NCBI RefSeq assembly: GCF_013823385.1 | Contig: NZ_PNMA01000016.1 | Location: forward strand, 1-64,000 | Direction: 5' to 3' | DNA length: 64,000 bases | DNA from: Hyphomonas sp. | GTDB taxonomy: Bacteria > Pseudomonadota > Alphaproteobacteria > Caulobacterales > Hyphomonadaceae | Shown here: piece by piece, positions 44,721 to 52,318 of the stretch | Layout of the letters: each line of letters opens with the position of its first letter | Numbering within the stretch: position 1 is the first letter of the stretch | Translations under genes and position numbers: made by a program | The notes under the pieces: generated by a model | Database searches by the model: none | What the model saw: only the letters and a program-made list of their open reading frames with translations | What the model was told of the DNA's origin: nothing

Positions 44721-45332
44721 ATGCGACACATTGCACTGCCTGTTCTGGCCGCCCTGATGCTTTCCGCCTGCGCGAGCGGGGGGCAGAATACCTCCGAAAA
44801 CGGCTCGATGAGCCGCACCATCGGCTCTGCCGCCAGCGATGCGGCCGGCCAGACCCGCGATGGCCTTGCCGGGGCCGCCTCCGCCCCGCTGGACGACTTC
44901 AACCTGCGCCGCCGCGAAATTCCACAGCTTCTGGCGGGCATGGCCTCTCCCTATGGCCCGGAAGAGGAAATGACCTGCGCGCGGATTGCCATGGACGTGA
45001 CCGAGCTGGACGCCGTGCTGGGCCGGGACTGGGACAGCGGCACGCCGGACGAGCGGCTGAACAGCGAGATCCTGGCCGATGAGGCTGCCGATGCGGCGCT
45101 CGATACCGTGCGCAATGTGTCGACCGGGTGGATCCCCTTCCGGGGCCTCGTGCGGCAGGCGACCGGCGCGCAAAGCCATGAGAAGAAATACAATCAGGCC
45201 TTCAAGATCGGCGCCCAGAGGCGGGCGTATCTGAAGGGCTATGGCCAGGCGCTGGGCTGTCCCCTGCCCGCGCAGCCGGATTTCGGCTCGCTGAAGCTGC
45301 TCGAGAAAGACAACAAGATTCAGTATAAGTAG
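44721..45332 (+). CDS. Hypothetical lipoprotein
   Basis: About 203 residues: signal peptide MRHIALPVLAALMLSAC with lipobox LSAC, a Ser/Gly/Asn-rich linker, then a soluble domain with LDDFNLRRREIPQLL and a C-terminal FKIGAQRRAYLKGYGQALGCPLP segment. No family recognised; the QRRAYLKGYGQALGC part looks like a conserved helix of envelope lipoproteins in this group. A GTG ten codons upstream (44691) is an alternative start, but the signal peptide begins at the ATG. Confidence 0.7.
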   Translation: MRHIALPVLAALMLSACASGGQNTSENGSMSRTIGSAASDAAGQTRDGLAGAASAPLDDFNLRRREIPQLLAGMASPYGPEEEMTCARIAMDVTELDAVLGRDWDSGTPDERLNSEILADEAADAALDTVRNVSTGWIPFRGLVRQATGAQSHEKKYNQAFKIGAQRRAYLKGYGQALGCPLPAQPDFGSLKLLEKDNKIQYK

Positions 45333-45370
45333 GGTCACGCCCTGAGGGGCTGCGCTAGCCGGCTGGACGG

Positions 45371-45450
45371 CTCATCCTGAGCGAAGTCGAAGGACGAGCC
45401 GGTGCTCGCCCAGCGCTGTGGGGCCATCCTTCGACTTCGCTCAGGATGAG
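45371..45450. repeat. CATCCTGAGCGAAGTCGAAGG inverted repeat pair, copy 2
   Basis: Arms CTCATCCTGAGCGAAGTCGA plus AGGA (45371-45394) and their reverse complement (45427-45450), with a 32-base spacer. The arms are in the mirror orientation to the copy at 35692-35771. It sits between convergent genes (lipoprotein and tgt). Confidence 0.85.
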
Positions 45451-45474
45451 CGTCTGATTTCGGGCTACCCGCGC

Positions 45475-46620
45475 TTAGCGTTCCGTGCCCGCCTTGGGTT
45501 TTGACTTGGTGTTTTCCCAGCGGGCGGAAAGCTCGGCGCGCAGGGCTTCGAAGCGGCCTTCGGCGATGGCGGTGCGCATCTCGGCCATCAGCGCCTGGAA
45601 GAAGGCGGTGTTGTGCCAGGAGAGCAGCATGGGGCCGAGATATTCGCCGGCCTTGAAGAGGTGATGCAGGTAAGCGCGGGAATAGTCCTGGCTGGCGGGG
45701 CAATTGATGGCCTCGTCGAGCGGGTTCGTGTCTTCGGCGAATTTGGCGTTGTTGAGATTGAGCGGGCCGTCCCATGTCCAGGCCTGGCCGTGGCGGCCGG
45801 AGCGGGTGGGCAGGACGCAGTCGAACATGTCGATGCCGCGGGCGACGCTCTCTACAAGGTCAATCGGCTTGCCCACACCCATGACATAGCGGGGCATGGG
45901 GTCTGGCAGATGCGGCACGGTCATGTCGATGGTGGCGCACATCTGGTCGTGGCCTTCGCCGACGGCGAGACCGCCGAGCGCGATGCCGCCGAAGCCCTGC
46001 GCGGTGACGCCCTTGGCGGAGCGTTCGCGCAGGTCCGGGAAGTTTGAGCCCTGGATGATGCCGAAGAGGGTTTGGGTGTCGCGGTCTCCGAAAGCTTCAA
46101 GGCTGCGCTCGCCCCATTTGAGGGACAGCTCGAGGCTGCGTTCGGCTTCCTCATGCGTACACGGAAAGTTCGTGCACTCATCAAGCTGCATGGAGATGTC
46201 CGCGCCCAGAAGGTCTGCCTGGATCTCGATGGAACGGGCTGGCGTCAGCCGGTGGGTGGAGCCGTCGATATGGCTCTGGAAGGTGACGCCGTCGCCGTCC
46301 ATCTTGCGGAGCTGGGCGAGCGACCAGACCTGGAAGCCGCCAGAGTCTGTCAGCATCGGGCCGGACCAGCCGGAGAATTTATGCAGGCCGCCCAGCTTCT
46401 TGACGCGCTCGGCGCCGGGGCGGAGCATCAGATGGTAGGTGTTGCCGAGGATGATATCGGCCCCTGCCCCTTTGACCTGGTCCATATAGAGGGCCTTCAC
46501 CGTGCCGGCGGTGCCGACGGGCATGAAGGCGGGTGTGCGGATGTCGCCGCGCGGGGTTTTCAGGCGCCCGGTGCGCGCCTTGCCCTCGCGGGCGGAGATT
46601 TCAAAGGGGAACGTGGCCAT
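45475..46620 (-). CDS. tgt: tRNA-guanine transglycosylase
   Basis: A 381-residue Tgt that exchanges guanine 34 for preQ1 in tRNAs with GUN anticodons (queuosine pathway). Active-site parts are present: [34 protein letters not shown], and nucleophile Asp in [17 protein letters not shown]. The usual CxCxxC zinc segment before YSRAYLHHL reads INCPASQD, so two of its three cysteines are replaced. The ATG at 46620 is used; the frame continues upstream into repeat DNA. Confidence 0.94.
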   Translation of the reverse strand: MATFPFEISAREGKARTGRLKTPRGDIRTPAFMPVGTAGTVKALYMDQVKGAGADIILGNTYHLMLRPGAERVKKLGGLHKFSGWSGPMLTDSGGFQVWSLAQLRKMDGDGVTFQSHIDGSTHRLTPARSIEIQADLLGADISMQLDECTNFPCTHEEAERSLELSLKWGERSLEAFGDRDTQTLFGIIQGSNFPDLRERSAKGVTAQGFGGIALGGLAVGEGHDQMCATIDMTVPHLPDPMPRYVMGVGKPIDLVESVARGIDMFDCVLPTRSGRHGQAWTWDGPLNLNNAKFAEDTNPLDEAINCPASQDYSRAYLHHLFKAGEYLGPMLLSWHNTAFFQALMAEMRTAIAEGRFEALRAELSARWENTKSKPKAGTER

Positions 46621-46721
46621 GGGGCGGGCGTATAGGCGCGCGGGGGCGCGAAGCCAAGGGGGACGGCTGCGCGGGCGGCCGGAACGCGCGGGGGCGCGGC
46701 CGGTGTTTGCCTTTTTATTGA

Positions 46722-46856
46722 AAGGTGCCCCACCCCAACCCTCCCCATAGCCATGGGGAGGGGGCCTGTTGCTTTGTGGGGTGAGGGACGGTTTCGGCGA
46801 AGGGCGAGTTTCCCCCTCCCCGCTTGCGGGGAGGGTTGGGGTGGGGGCGCTCTCGG
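46722..46856. repeat. REPIN-like inverted repeat element, copy 2
   Basis: Begins GGTGCCCCACCCCAACCCTC and ends with the inverse GGGAGGGTTGGGGTGGGGGC, each half also forming a hairpin (CCCC..ATGGGGAGG and CCTCCCCGCTTGCGGGGAGG). The spacer holds GGCCTGTTGCTTTGTGGGG and GGCGAAGGGCGAGTTT, shared with copies 1 and 3. A related hairpin CCTCCCCCGCAGGCGGGGGAGG follows at 46905-46926. Confidence 0.8.
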
Positions 46857-47246
46857 CTAGGAGGTGTCGGGGTGTGGGGCTCCCCCCTCCGACCCTTCGG
46901 GCCACCTCCCCCGCAGGCGGGGGAGGATATCAGCGTTTGGGGCTGAGGGATTGGGAGCCAGGAGGGATTGGGAGTCTTCCAGGAACACGCTCGCCATGTT
47001 GGGCGCGGTGTGGGTTTCCCAGATGGGGTCGTCCCAGCTCGGTTTGACAGCCTTGGGTTTCTTGTAGGCGCGCCAGTGGTCGCCGACATGGACGATAGAG
47101 ACGTGGCCCCATTTGGTGACGGAGATGAGGAGGGTGCGAAGCTCCTGATCCTGACGTTTGAAGATCCAGCGCAGCTGCAGCCAGAGGTACGGCCAGAAGA
47201 CTGGCAATACATGGGCATAGAGGCGGGCGGCGATCTGGGGCGACAT
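46857..47246 (-). CDS. Hypothetical protein with repeat-derived C-terminus
   Basis: About 129 residues. The N-terminal 90 residues look like a real gene: [62 protein letters not shown], one amphipathic or membrane-like helix plus a basic domain. No family recognised. The last about 30 residues ([16 protein letters not shown]...) are encoded by a GC-rich palindromic repeat at 46880-46927, so the original C-terminus may have been replaced. The frame is open upstream into another repeat; the ATG at 47246 is chosen. Confidence 0.55.
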   Translation of the reverse strand: MSPQIAARLYAHVLPVFWPYLWLQLRWIFKRQDQELRTLLISVTKWGHVSIVHVGDHWRAYKKPKAVKPSWDDPIWETHTAPNMASVFLEDSQSLLAPNPSAPNADILPRLRGRWPEGSEGGAPHPDTS

Positions 47247-47350
47247 GGAGCGGAGTATAGCTCCGCTCCCGGAGGGGGTGGGGAGATTTATTTTTTTGGG
47301 CGTGTTTGCTGGGGGTTTGGGGGAATTTTTGTTGGATAGGCTGCGTCTTT

Positions 47351-47490
47351 CGGAGAGCGGCCCCACCCTATCCCTCCCCATGGTCATGGGGAGGGGACCT
47401 GTTGCTCTGTGGGGAGAGGTTGCGTTTCGGCGGAGCGCGACCTGCCCCCTCCCCACGGATGTGGGGAGGGTTGGGGTGGGGGCGCTATCG
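47351..47490. repeat. REPIN-like inverted repeat element, copy 3
   Basis: GAGAGCGGCCCCACCCTATC at one end and GAGGGTTGGGGTGGGGGCGC at the other, with hairpins CCTCCCCATGGTCATGGGGAGG and CCTCCCCACGGATGTGGGGAGG and the shared spacer words CCTGTTGCTCTGTGGGGAG and GGCGGAGCGCGACC. It is about 75% alike to copy 2 by eye. The 321 bp between 47247 and 47567 hold this element and the next motif cluster only. Confidence 0.8.
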
Positions 47491-47503
47491 GCTTGACGAC
47501 CCG

Positions 47504-47560
47504 TTGGAGTTTTTTCCCGAAAACTCCAAAAGAACTCCAACGCCGCGCCAAAAACTCCAA
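47504..47560 (-). terminator. TTGGAG/CTCCAA cluster acting as terminator, copy 2
   Basis: TTGGAG at 47504 and CTCCAA at 47524, 47535 and 47555. TTGGAGTTTT pairs with AAAACTCCAA to give a hairpin, and CCGTTGGAGTTTTT can alternatively pair with AAAACTCCAACGG further out. It lies just past the stop of the serine hydrolase gene. Centres are 20, 11 and 20 bp apart. Confidence 0.6.
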
Positions 47561-47567
47561 CGGGGCT

Positions 47568-48710
47568 CTACCCCGCCATGAAGACCTGCCAGGCGGCCAT
47601 CAGCATGCCGAAGGCGCGCAGGTCGCCGGTGGTGGTGGGGGCCATCTTGTTCATGGCGTAGGCGTAGGTCGCGCGCTGGTCCATGTCGATGACGGCGAGG
47701 GAGCCGCCATAGCCGCCCCAGAAGATGGTGTTGGGGTTGGGGAAGTTGGCCACGCCGCCGGGCAGGCCGAAGCCGAGGCCGTAGCGGACCGGAATGCCGA
47801 GGATCTTGTCATTGCCTTCGATCTGGAGTTCCAGCGCCTTGCGGCAGCCAGCCTCGGACATGATCTGCTTGCCATTCGCAAAGCCGCCATTGGCAAGGAT
47901 CGTGTGGACGAGGGCAACCGAGCGGGCATTGCCCGTGCCGCCGGCGGCCGGGATTTCGGCGGCCCGCCAGGCGCGGGTGCGCGTGTCGAGCGGATTGATG
48001 GGCGGGTTGCTGGCCATGTTGGCGATGAGCGGGTCTGCTGTGCCCTGCCCCAGCGTGCCGCTGGCGGGCGGCGGGGTGAGATCGGCGACGCGGTGATCCT
48101 CCGTAGCCGGAAGGCCGATGTGGAAGTCTGCGCCCAGCGGCCCGGCGATTTCCTTGCGGAAGACGGTGCCGACGGTTTCGCCCGCGACGCGGCGGATGAC
48201 TTCGCCGACGAGATAGCCCTGCGTCATGGCGTGGTAGCCGGGCGCGGTGCCCGGCTTCCAGTAGGGTTCCTGGGCGGCGAGCAGGCTGGTCGCCTTTTCC
48301 CAGTCGTAAAGGTCTTCGCGCACCAGCGGTTCTTTCCAGCCCGAGAGGCCGGCCGAATGGCTCATCAGATGGGCGACGGTAACGTCTGCCTTCCCGGCAG
48401 CGGCAAATTCCGGCCAGTATCTGGCGACGGGATCTTCAAACTTCAGGGCGCCCTTGTCGGCGAGGTATAGCGCGGTGAGCGCGGTCATCGTCTTGGTGGT
48501 GGAGTAGACGTTGACGATTGTGTCCTGCTGCCAGGGCTTTGTCTGGGCTTCGTCTGCGAAGCCGCCCCAGATGTCGACCACGGGCCTCCCTTCCAGCGTC
48601 ATGCAGAAGGCGGCGCCATTCTCGGCGCCATTGGCGAAGTTCTGCGCGAAGGCATCGCGGACGGCGGCAAAGCGCGGCTCCACGGTCCCGTGGATTTCGG
48701 TCTGGCTCAT
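47568..48710 (-). CDS. Serine hydrolase / class C beta-lactamase-like esterase
   Basis: A 380-residue beta-lactamase-related hydrolase of the EstB type. The SxxK nucleophile motif is STTK (S70/K73) and the Tyr of the YxN-like motif is Y159 in GYHAMTQG; WGGYGGS near the C-terminus takes the place of KTG. No signal peptide is visible, so a cytoplasmic esterase or peptidase role is more likely than antibiotic resistance. Substrate is unknown. Confidence 0.87.
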   Translation of the reverse strand: MSQTEIHGTVEPRFAAVRDAFAQNFANGAENGAAFCMTLEGRPVVDIWGGFADEAQTKPWQQDTIVNVYSTTKTMTALTALYLADKGALKFEDPVARYWPEFAAAGKADVTVAHLMSHSAGLSGWKEPLVREDLYDWEKATSLLAAQEPYWKPGTAPGYHAMTQGYLVGEVIRRVAGETVGTVFRKEIAGPLGADFHIGLPATEDHRVADLTPPPASGTLGQGTADPLIANMASNPPINPLDTRTRAWRAAEIPAAGGTGNARSVALVHTILANGGFANGKQIMSEAGCRKALELQIEGNDKILGIPVRYGLGFGLPGGVANFPNPNTIFWGGYGGSLAVIDMDQRATYAYAMNKMAPTTTGDLRAFGMLMAAWQVFMAG

Positions 48711-48812
48711 TGGTTTCCCCCAAAAGGATATGGCCTGCCTTCATGGGCAGGTCTGTTTCGGGGATTTGGGTAAGCCAGCTGTGGATAGCTGGCAAGGCTG
48801 ACGCGGGGGCGG

Positions 48813-49700
48813 TCAGAAGTCGATGCTAGCGCCGGCGAGTTCGGGGAGCTGGAGGACGATGACGAGATCGCGGAGTTCCTGGCGGGCGGCCTTGTGGCTC
48901 ATCGTGAAGGCGACGTTGGAGCCGGCTTCGGTGAGGTCCAGCAGGGTGAGGCCGGCGGGGAACAGCTCGCGGTAGATGACGCGTTCGGAGAGGCCGGGGG
49001 CGAGGCGGAAGCCGATGCGCTTGGAGAGGTTTTCCAGCGCGCCGCCGACGCGTTCCTTGTTGCGGGCCGCGAGCGGCGACATGCGGTTGCGCATCACCAC
49101 CCAGTCAATCGGGCGGCGGCTCGTCTGGGCTTTGCGCTTGCGGCAGTCCCACACCATTTCGGAATAGAAGCTGGGGCGCAGGACTTCCAGCGTCTGGGGG
49201 TTCACGTCGCCCAGAAGGTCGAAGTCGACAAAGCTGTCGTTCAGCGGCGTGATCAGCGTATCGGCGCTGCGATGGGCGATGCGGGAGAGGAAGGTGTCCC
49301 CGCCCGGCGCGTCGATGAGGATGAAGTCGCAGGTCTGTTTCAGGCGGGCGAGGCCGAACTCGAAGCGTTCGCGTTCCTCGGCCTCGGCGCGGTCGAGATC
49401 CCGCTCCTGGCTGGCCTCGACGCGGACAATCTCGGGCATGACGAGGGTGGCGCCCGTGTTCTGGGCCCAGCGGACGCGGTTTTCCAGATAGCGGGTGAGC
49501 GAGCGCTGGCGGACATCGAGATCGATGACGCCAACCTTCTTGCCCGTGCGCAGCAGGGAAATGGACAGGTGGATGGAGACGGTGGACTTGCCAGCCCCGC
49601 CCTTCTCATTGCCGATCACAATGACGCGCGCGTCCCGCGCAGGAGTCTCAAGACCCGCACCCGGAACGCGACTGATATGAGCGACGCCGTCGGCGGGCAT
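48813..49700 (-). CDS. mipZ: Cell-division positioning ATPase MipZ
   Basis: A 295-residue ParA/MinD-type ATPase matching MipZ. VIVIGNEKGGAGKSTVSIHL contains the deviant Walker A (33-40); DAPGGDTFLSRIAH, TPLNDSFVDFDLLGDVNP, WVVMRNRMSPLAARN and GFRLAPGLSERVIYRELFPAGLTLLDL are specific landmarks. MipZ forms a bipolar gradient around ParB-bound origins and keeps FtsZ rings at mid-cell. It has a 24-residue N-terminal extension relative to the Caulobacter protein; no alternative start is available. An orphan gene and panC lie upstream. Confidence 0.94.
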   Translation of the reverse strand: MPADGVAHISRVPGAGLETPARDARVIVIGNEKGGAGKSTVSIHLSISLLRTGKKVGVIDLDVRQRSLTRYLENRVRWAQNTGATLVMPEIVRVEASQERDLDRAEAEERERFEFGLARLKQTCDFILIDAPGGDTFLSRIAHRSADTLITPLNDSFVDFDLLGDVNPQTLEVLRPSFYSEMVWDCRKRKAQTSRRPIDWVVMRNRMSPLAARNKERVGGALENLSKRIGFRLAPGLSERVIYRELFPAGLTLLDLTEAGSNVAFTMSHKAARQELRDLVIVLQLPELAGASIDF

Positions 49701-49760
49701 CCAGGGAACTCCACAACTCCTCCGGCGGGCATCCGCCGGTCAAACGTACGTCAGGCGTGC

Positions 49761-50237
49761 TTAGGCAACGCGCTGCAGGGATTCGGCAGACAGCCCATGG
49801 CTGGCACCGGTCCGCGGCAGAGCGAATGTATGTTCGACAAAGAGGTCGTCATCCTCGAAGGGGACAACATTGGTGAGCACCGGAATGGGAGCGCGCGCTT
49901 CGTCGAAAAGCATCGGATCGATAGCGAGCGGGGCATCGGCCGGAGCGCTGTAAGCCATTTCGGCAGATTCCGGAACGCGGGCGAGGCTGGACAGCACACC
50001 GCGAAGCGCCGAAAGAGCACCGGAGACGCGGGAATACTCCTGCTCCAGCATGTAGGCACCGGAGGCAAGGTTGGTCTCAGACCTCTCGAACATCCAGGCA
50101 TCGTTCTCATCATCCGGGCGAAGGCTGCCGAGGATGGGTTCGGGATGCCTTTCCTCGATGTTCGCCTTGCGAAAGCCAAGCGAAACAGCACCGAAAAGGG
50201 CGAGCGAGCGGAGAGTGGTTACGATGCGCTGGGTCAT
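49761..50237 (-). CDS. Hypothetical protein upstream of mipZ
   Basis: A 158-residue protein with a short hydrophobic N-terminal stretch (LRSLALFGAVSLGF) and an acidic, Pro/Ala-rich remainder. No family recognised. It is transcribed towards mipZ with 60 bp between them, so may form an operon with it. Its start lies 25 bp from a perfect CtrA box, suggesting cell-cycle control. Confidence 0.6.
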   Translation of the reverse strand: MTQRIVTTLRSLALFGAVSLGFRKANIEERHPEPILGSLRPDDENDAWMFERSETNLASGAYMLEQEYSRVSGALSALRGVLSSLARVPESAEMAYSAPADAPLAIDPMLFDEARAPIPVLTNVVPFEDDDLFVEHTFALPRTGASHGLSAESLQRVA

Positions 50238-50261
50238 GTCTGTAAAATTCCCGCGTATGGG

Positions 50262-50277
50262 TTAACAACGCATTAAC
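50262..50277. promoter_or_regulatory. CtrA binding site (TTAA-N7-TTAAC)
   Basis: TTAACAACGCATTAAC is a perfect match to the CtrA consensus of Caulobacterales and relatives. It lies between the divergent orphan/mipZ unit and panC, 25 bp from the former's ATG and 28 bp from the chosen panC start. Confidence 0.65.
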
Positions 50278-50304
50278 TTCATCTTGAAGCAGGGCATCTG
50301 GAAA

Positions 50305-51186
50305 GTGAATTCCACGAAAGAAAACTCGGTAGAGATCATCCGCACACGCAGCGAGCTGCAGGCGCGGGTGAAGGCATGGAAACAGGCAGGCGAAACCGTT
50401 GGTTTCGTGCCCACCATGGGGGCCCTGCATGAGGGGCATCTGTCGCTCATTGAAAAGGCTAAGGAAAAGGCCACGCGCACCGTGGCGAGCATTTTCGTCA
50501 ACCCGGCGCAGTTCGCTCCAGGCGAGGATTTCGACACCTATCCGCGCCGCGAAGCCGAAGACATTGCCAAGCTGGCGAGCGTTAACTGCACGGCGGTTTA
50601 TCTGCCCAGTGTTGCAGAAATGTATCCTGAAGGCTCGGTGACGAATGTGCGCGTCGAATCGCTGTCGGACCTTCTGGACGGGATTTACCGGCCGCATTTC
50701 TTCTATGGCGTGGCGACGGTGGTGGCGCGCCTATTCCTGCATGCGCAGCCGGACGTGGCCGTGTTCGGGGAGAAGGATTACCAGCAGCTGCAGGTGATCC
50801 GCCGGATGGTGCGCGATCTTGGTTTCCCCATCGAGATCATTGGCGGCGAGACGAAACGCGATACTGATGGCCTCGCCCAGTCTTCCCGCAATCTTTATCT
50901 TTCCCCTGAGGAACGCCGGGCGGCGGGCGCGATCTTTGCGGCGATGCACCGGGCCTCGGTGCGGATGTCGCTCGGCACCCTGCCCTCTGAGGCGCTGACG
51001 GAAGCGGAGGGGCATATCCTGGCCGCCGGCTTCCGGAAGATCGACTATGTGACGCTGGTGGACCCGGCGACGCTGCAGGCGCTGCCCGGCGATGAGCCGC
51101 TGAAGGAAGGCGTGGTGGCGCGCCTGCTGGCGGCAGCCTGGCTCGGCAAGACGCGCCTGATCGACAATATCAGCGTGACGCGGTGA
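50305..51186 (+). CDS. panC: Pantothenate synthetase
   Basis: About 293 residues; condenses pantoate and beta-alanine using ATP. The HIGH-like motif is PTMGALHEGHLSLI, and SIFVNPAQFAPGEDFDTYPR, GEKDYQQLQVIRRMVRDL and SSRNLYLSPEER follow as in the family. Start is ambiguous: the GTG at 50305 (AGGG upstream) is preferred over a TTG at 50284 that would add seven residues before the conserved EIIRTRSEL. Its end overlaps the convergent hisC by 17 bp. Confidence 0.93.
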   Translation: MNSTKENSVEIIRTRSELQARVKAWKQAGETVGFVPTMGALHEGHLSLIEKAKEKATRTVASIFVNPAQFAPGEDFDTYPRREAEDIAKLASVNCTAVYLPSVAEMYPEGSVTNVRVESLSDLLDGIYRPHFFYGVATVVARLFLHAQPDVAVFGEKDYQQLQVIRRMVRDLGFPIEIIGGETKRDTDGLAQSSRNLYLSPEERRAAGAIFAAMHRASVRMSLGTLPSEALTEAEGHILAAGFRKIDYVTLVDPATLQALPGDEPLKEGVVARLLAAAWLGKTRLIDNISVTR

Positions 51187-52273
51187 AGGCTTTCATCGCG
51201 TCGAGGAAACGCTGATTGTCCTCTGCGCTGCCGATCGAGATGCGGAGCTTTGTCGGCAGGCCGTAGCCGCTGATGGCGCGCACCAGGATGTCGTTGTCCT
51301 TGAGGTGCTGGTTGGCGGCAGCGGCGCGTTCGGCGGTGCCGAATTCGGTGACGATGAAGTTGGCGTGCGAGGGCGGCGTGGGCAGCCCCATGGCGCTCAG
51401 CGCATCGGTCATGATGGCGCGCCATTTGGTGTTGTGGTCCCGCGACATCTTGAGGAAATCCTCGTCGCCCACGGACGCGATGCCGGCGGCCGCCGCCATG
51501 GCGTTGACGTTGAACGGGCCCCGGATGCGCTGGTAGATCGCGGCGATGGCGGCGGGCATATAGGCCCAGCCGAGACGCATGGCGGCGAGGCCATAAATCT
51601 TGGAGAAGGTGCGCATCATCACGGTGGTGTCACGCCGGTCCACCAGGTCGCGCAGCTGCGCTTCATAGTCCGGGCCGAGGTATTCCGAATAGGCCCCGTC
51701 GACCACGAACAGCACATGCGGCGGCAGCGCGTCCTGCAGGGCTTTGAGGTCGTCCACCGAGAGCATCGTGCCGGTCGGGTTGTTCGGATTGGCGAGGAAC
51801 AGGATTTTGGTGCGCGGGCTGACCGCGCCGAGGATGGCATTGACGCCGGCGGTCATGTCCGTTTCCGGGGCCGTTACGGAAGTTGCGCCGTGCGCACCCG
51901 CGGAGACGCGGTACATCGAGAAGGCGTGCTCGGTGAACAGCACTTCGTCGCCCGGCCCGGCATAACACTGGGTCAGCAGGTGAATGATCTCATCCGAACC
52001 GGCGGCCGTGACGACGCGGGAGACATCCGCAATGCCCTTGGCGGCGGCAATCGCCGCGCGCAGCTCGCCATAATCGGGGTCAGGGTAAACATGCGAGCCG
52101 CCGACAACGGCCTTGGCCGCCTCGATGGCCTTCGGGCTCGGCCCGAACGGGTTTTCGTTCGAAGCCAGCATCGCCACTGGCCCCTTGGCGCCATGCAGCT
52201 TGCCGCCCGGAACATAGGGTTTCGTGGCGGCGATATGCGGGAGGGGCGCGATCTGGCTGATGGGCTTGCTCAT
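51170..52273 (-). CDS. hisC: Histidinol-phosphate aminotransferase
   Basis: A 367-residue class I/II PLP aminotransferase. NPNNPTGTMLS, the PLP lysine in TFSKIYGLAAMRLGW and the C-terminal RISIGSAEDNQRFLDA are typical of HisC. It transaminates imidazole-acetol phosphate in histidine synthesis; related enzymes accept aromatic amino acids. Other his genes are not in the window. The ATG at 52273 is preferred over a GTG two codons upstream. Confidence 0.9.
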   Translation of the reverse strand: MSKPISQIAPLPHIAATKPYVPGGKLHGAKGPVAMLASNENPFGPSPKAIEAAKAVVGGSHVYPDPDYGELRAAIAAAKGIADVSRVVTAAGSDEIIHLLTQCYAGPGDEVLFTEHAFSMYRVSAGAHGATSVTAPETDMTAGVNAILGAVSPRTKILFLANPNNPTGTMLSVDDLKALQDALPPHVLFVVDGAYSEYLGPDYEAQLRDLVDRRDTTVMMRTFSKIYGLAAMRLGWAYMPAAIAAIYQRIRGPFNVNAMAAAAGIASVGDEDFLKMSRDHNTKWRAIMTDALSAMGLPTPPSHANFIVTEFGTAERAAAANQHLKDNDILVRAISGYGLPTKLRISIGSAEDNQRFLDAMKAFTASR

Positions 52274-52318
52274 GGGCACGGCGCTTACACGAAAGCCGGG
52301 GCACGGGGAATGGGGGGC

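Noticed and set aside
47568..48710. Antibiotic-resistance class C beta-lactamase
   Set aside because: No signal peptide and KTG motif is replaced; fits EstB-like esterases better.
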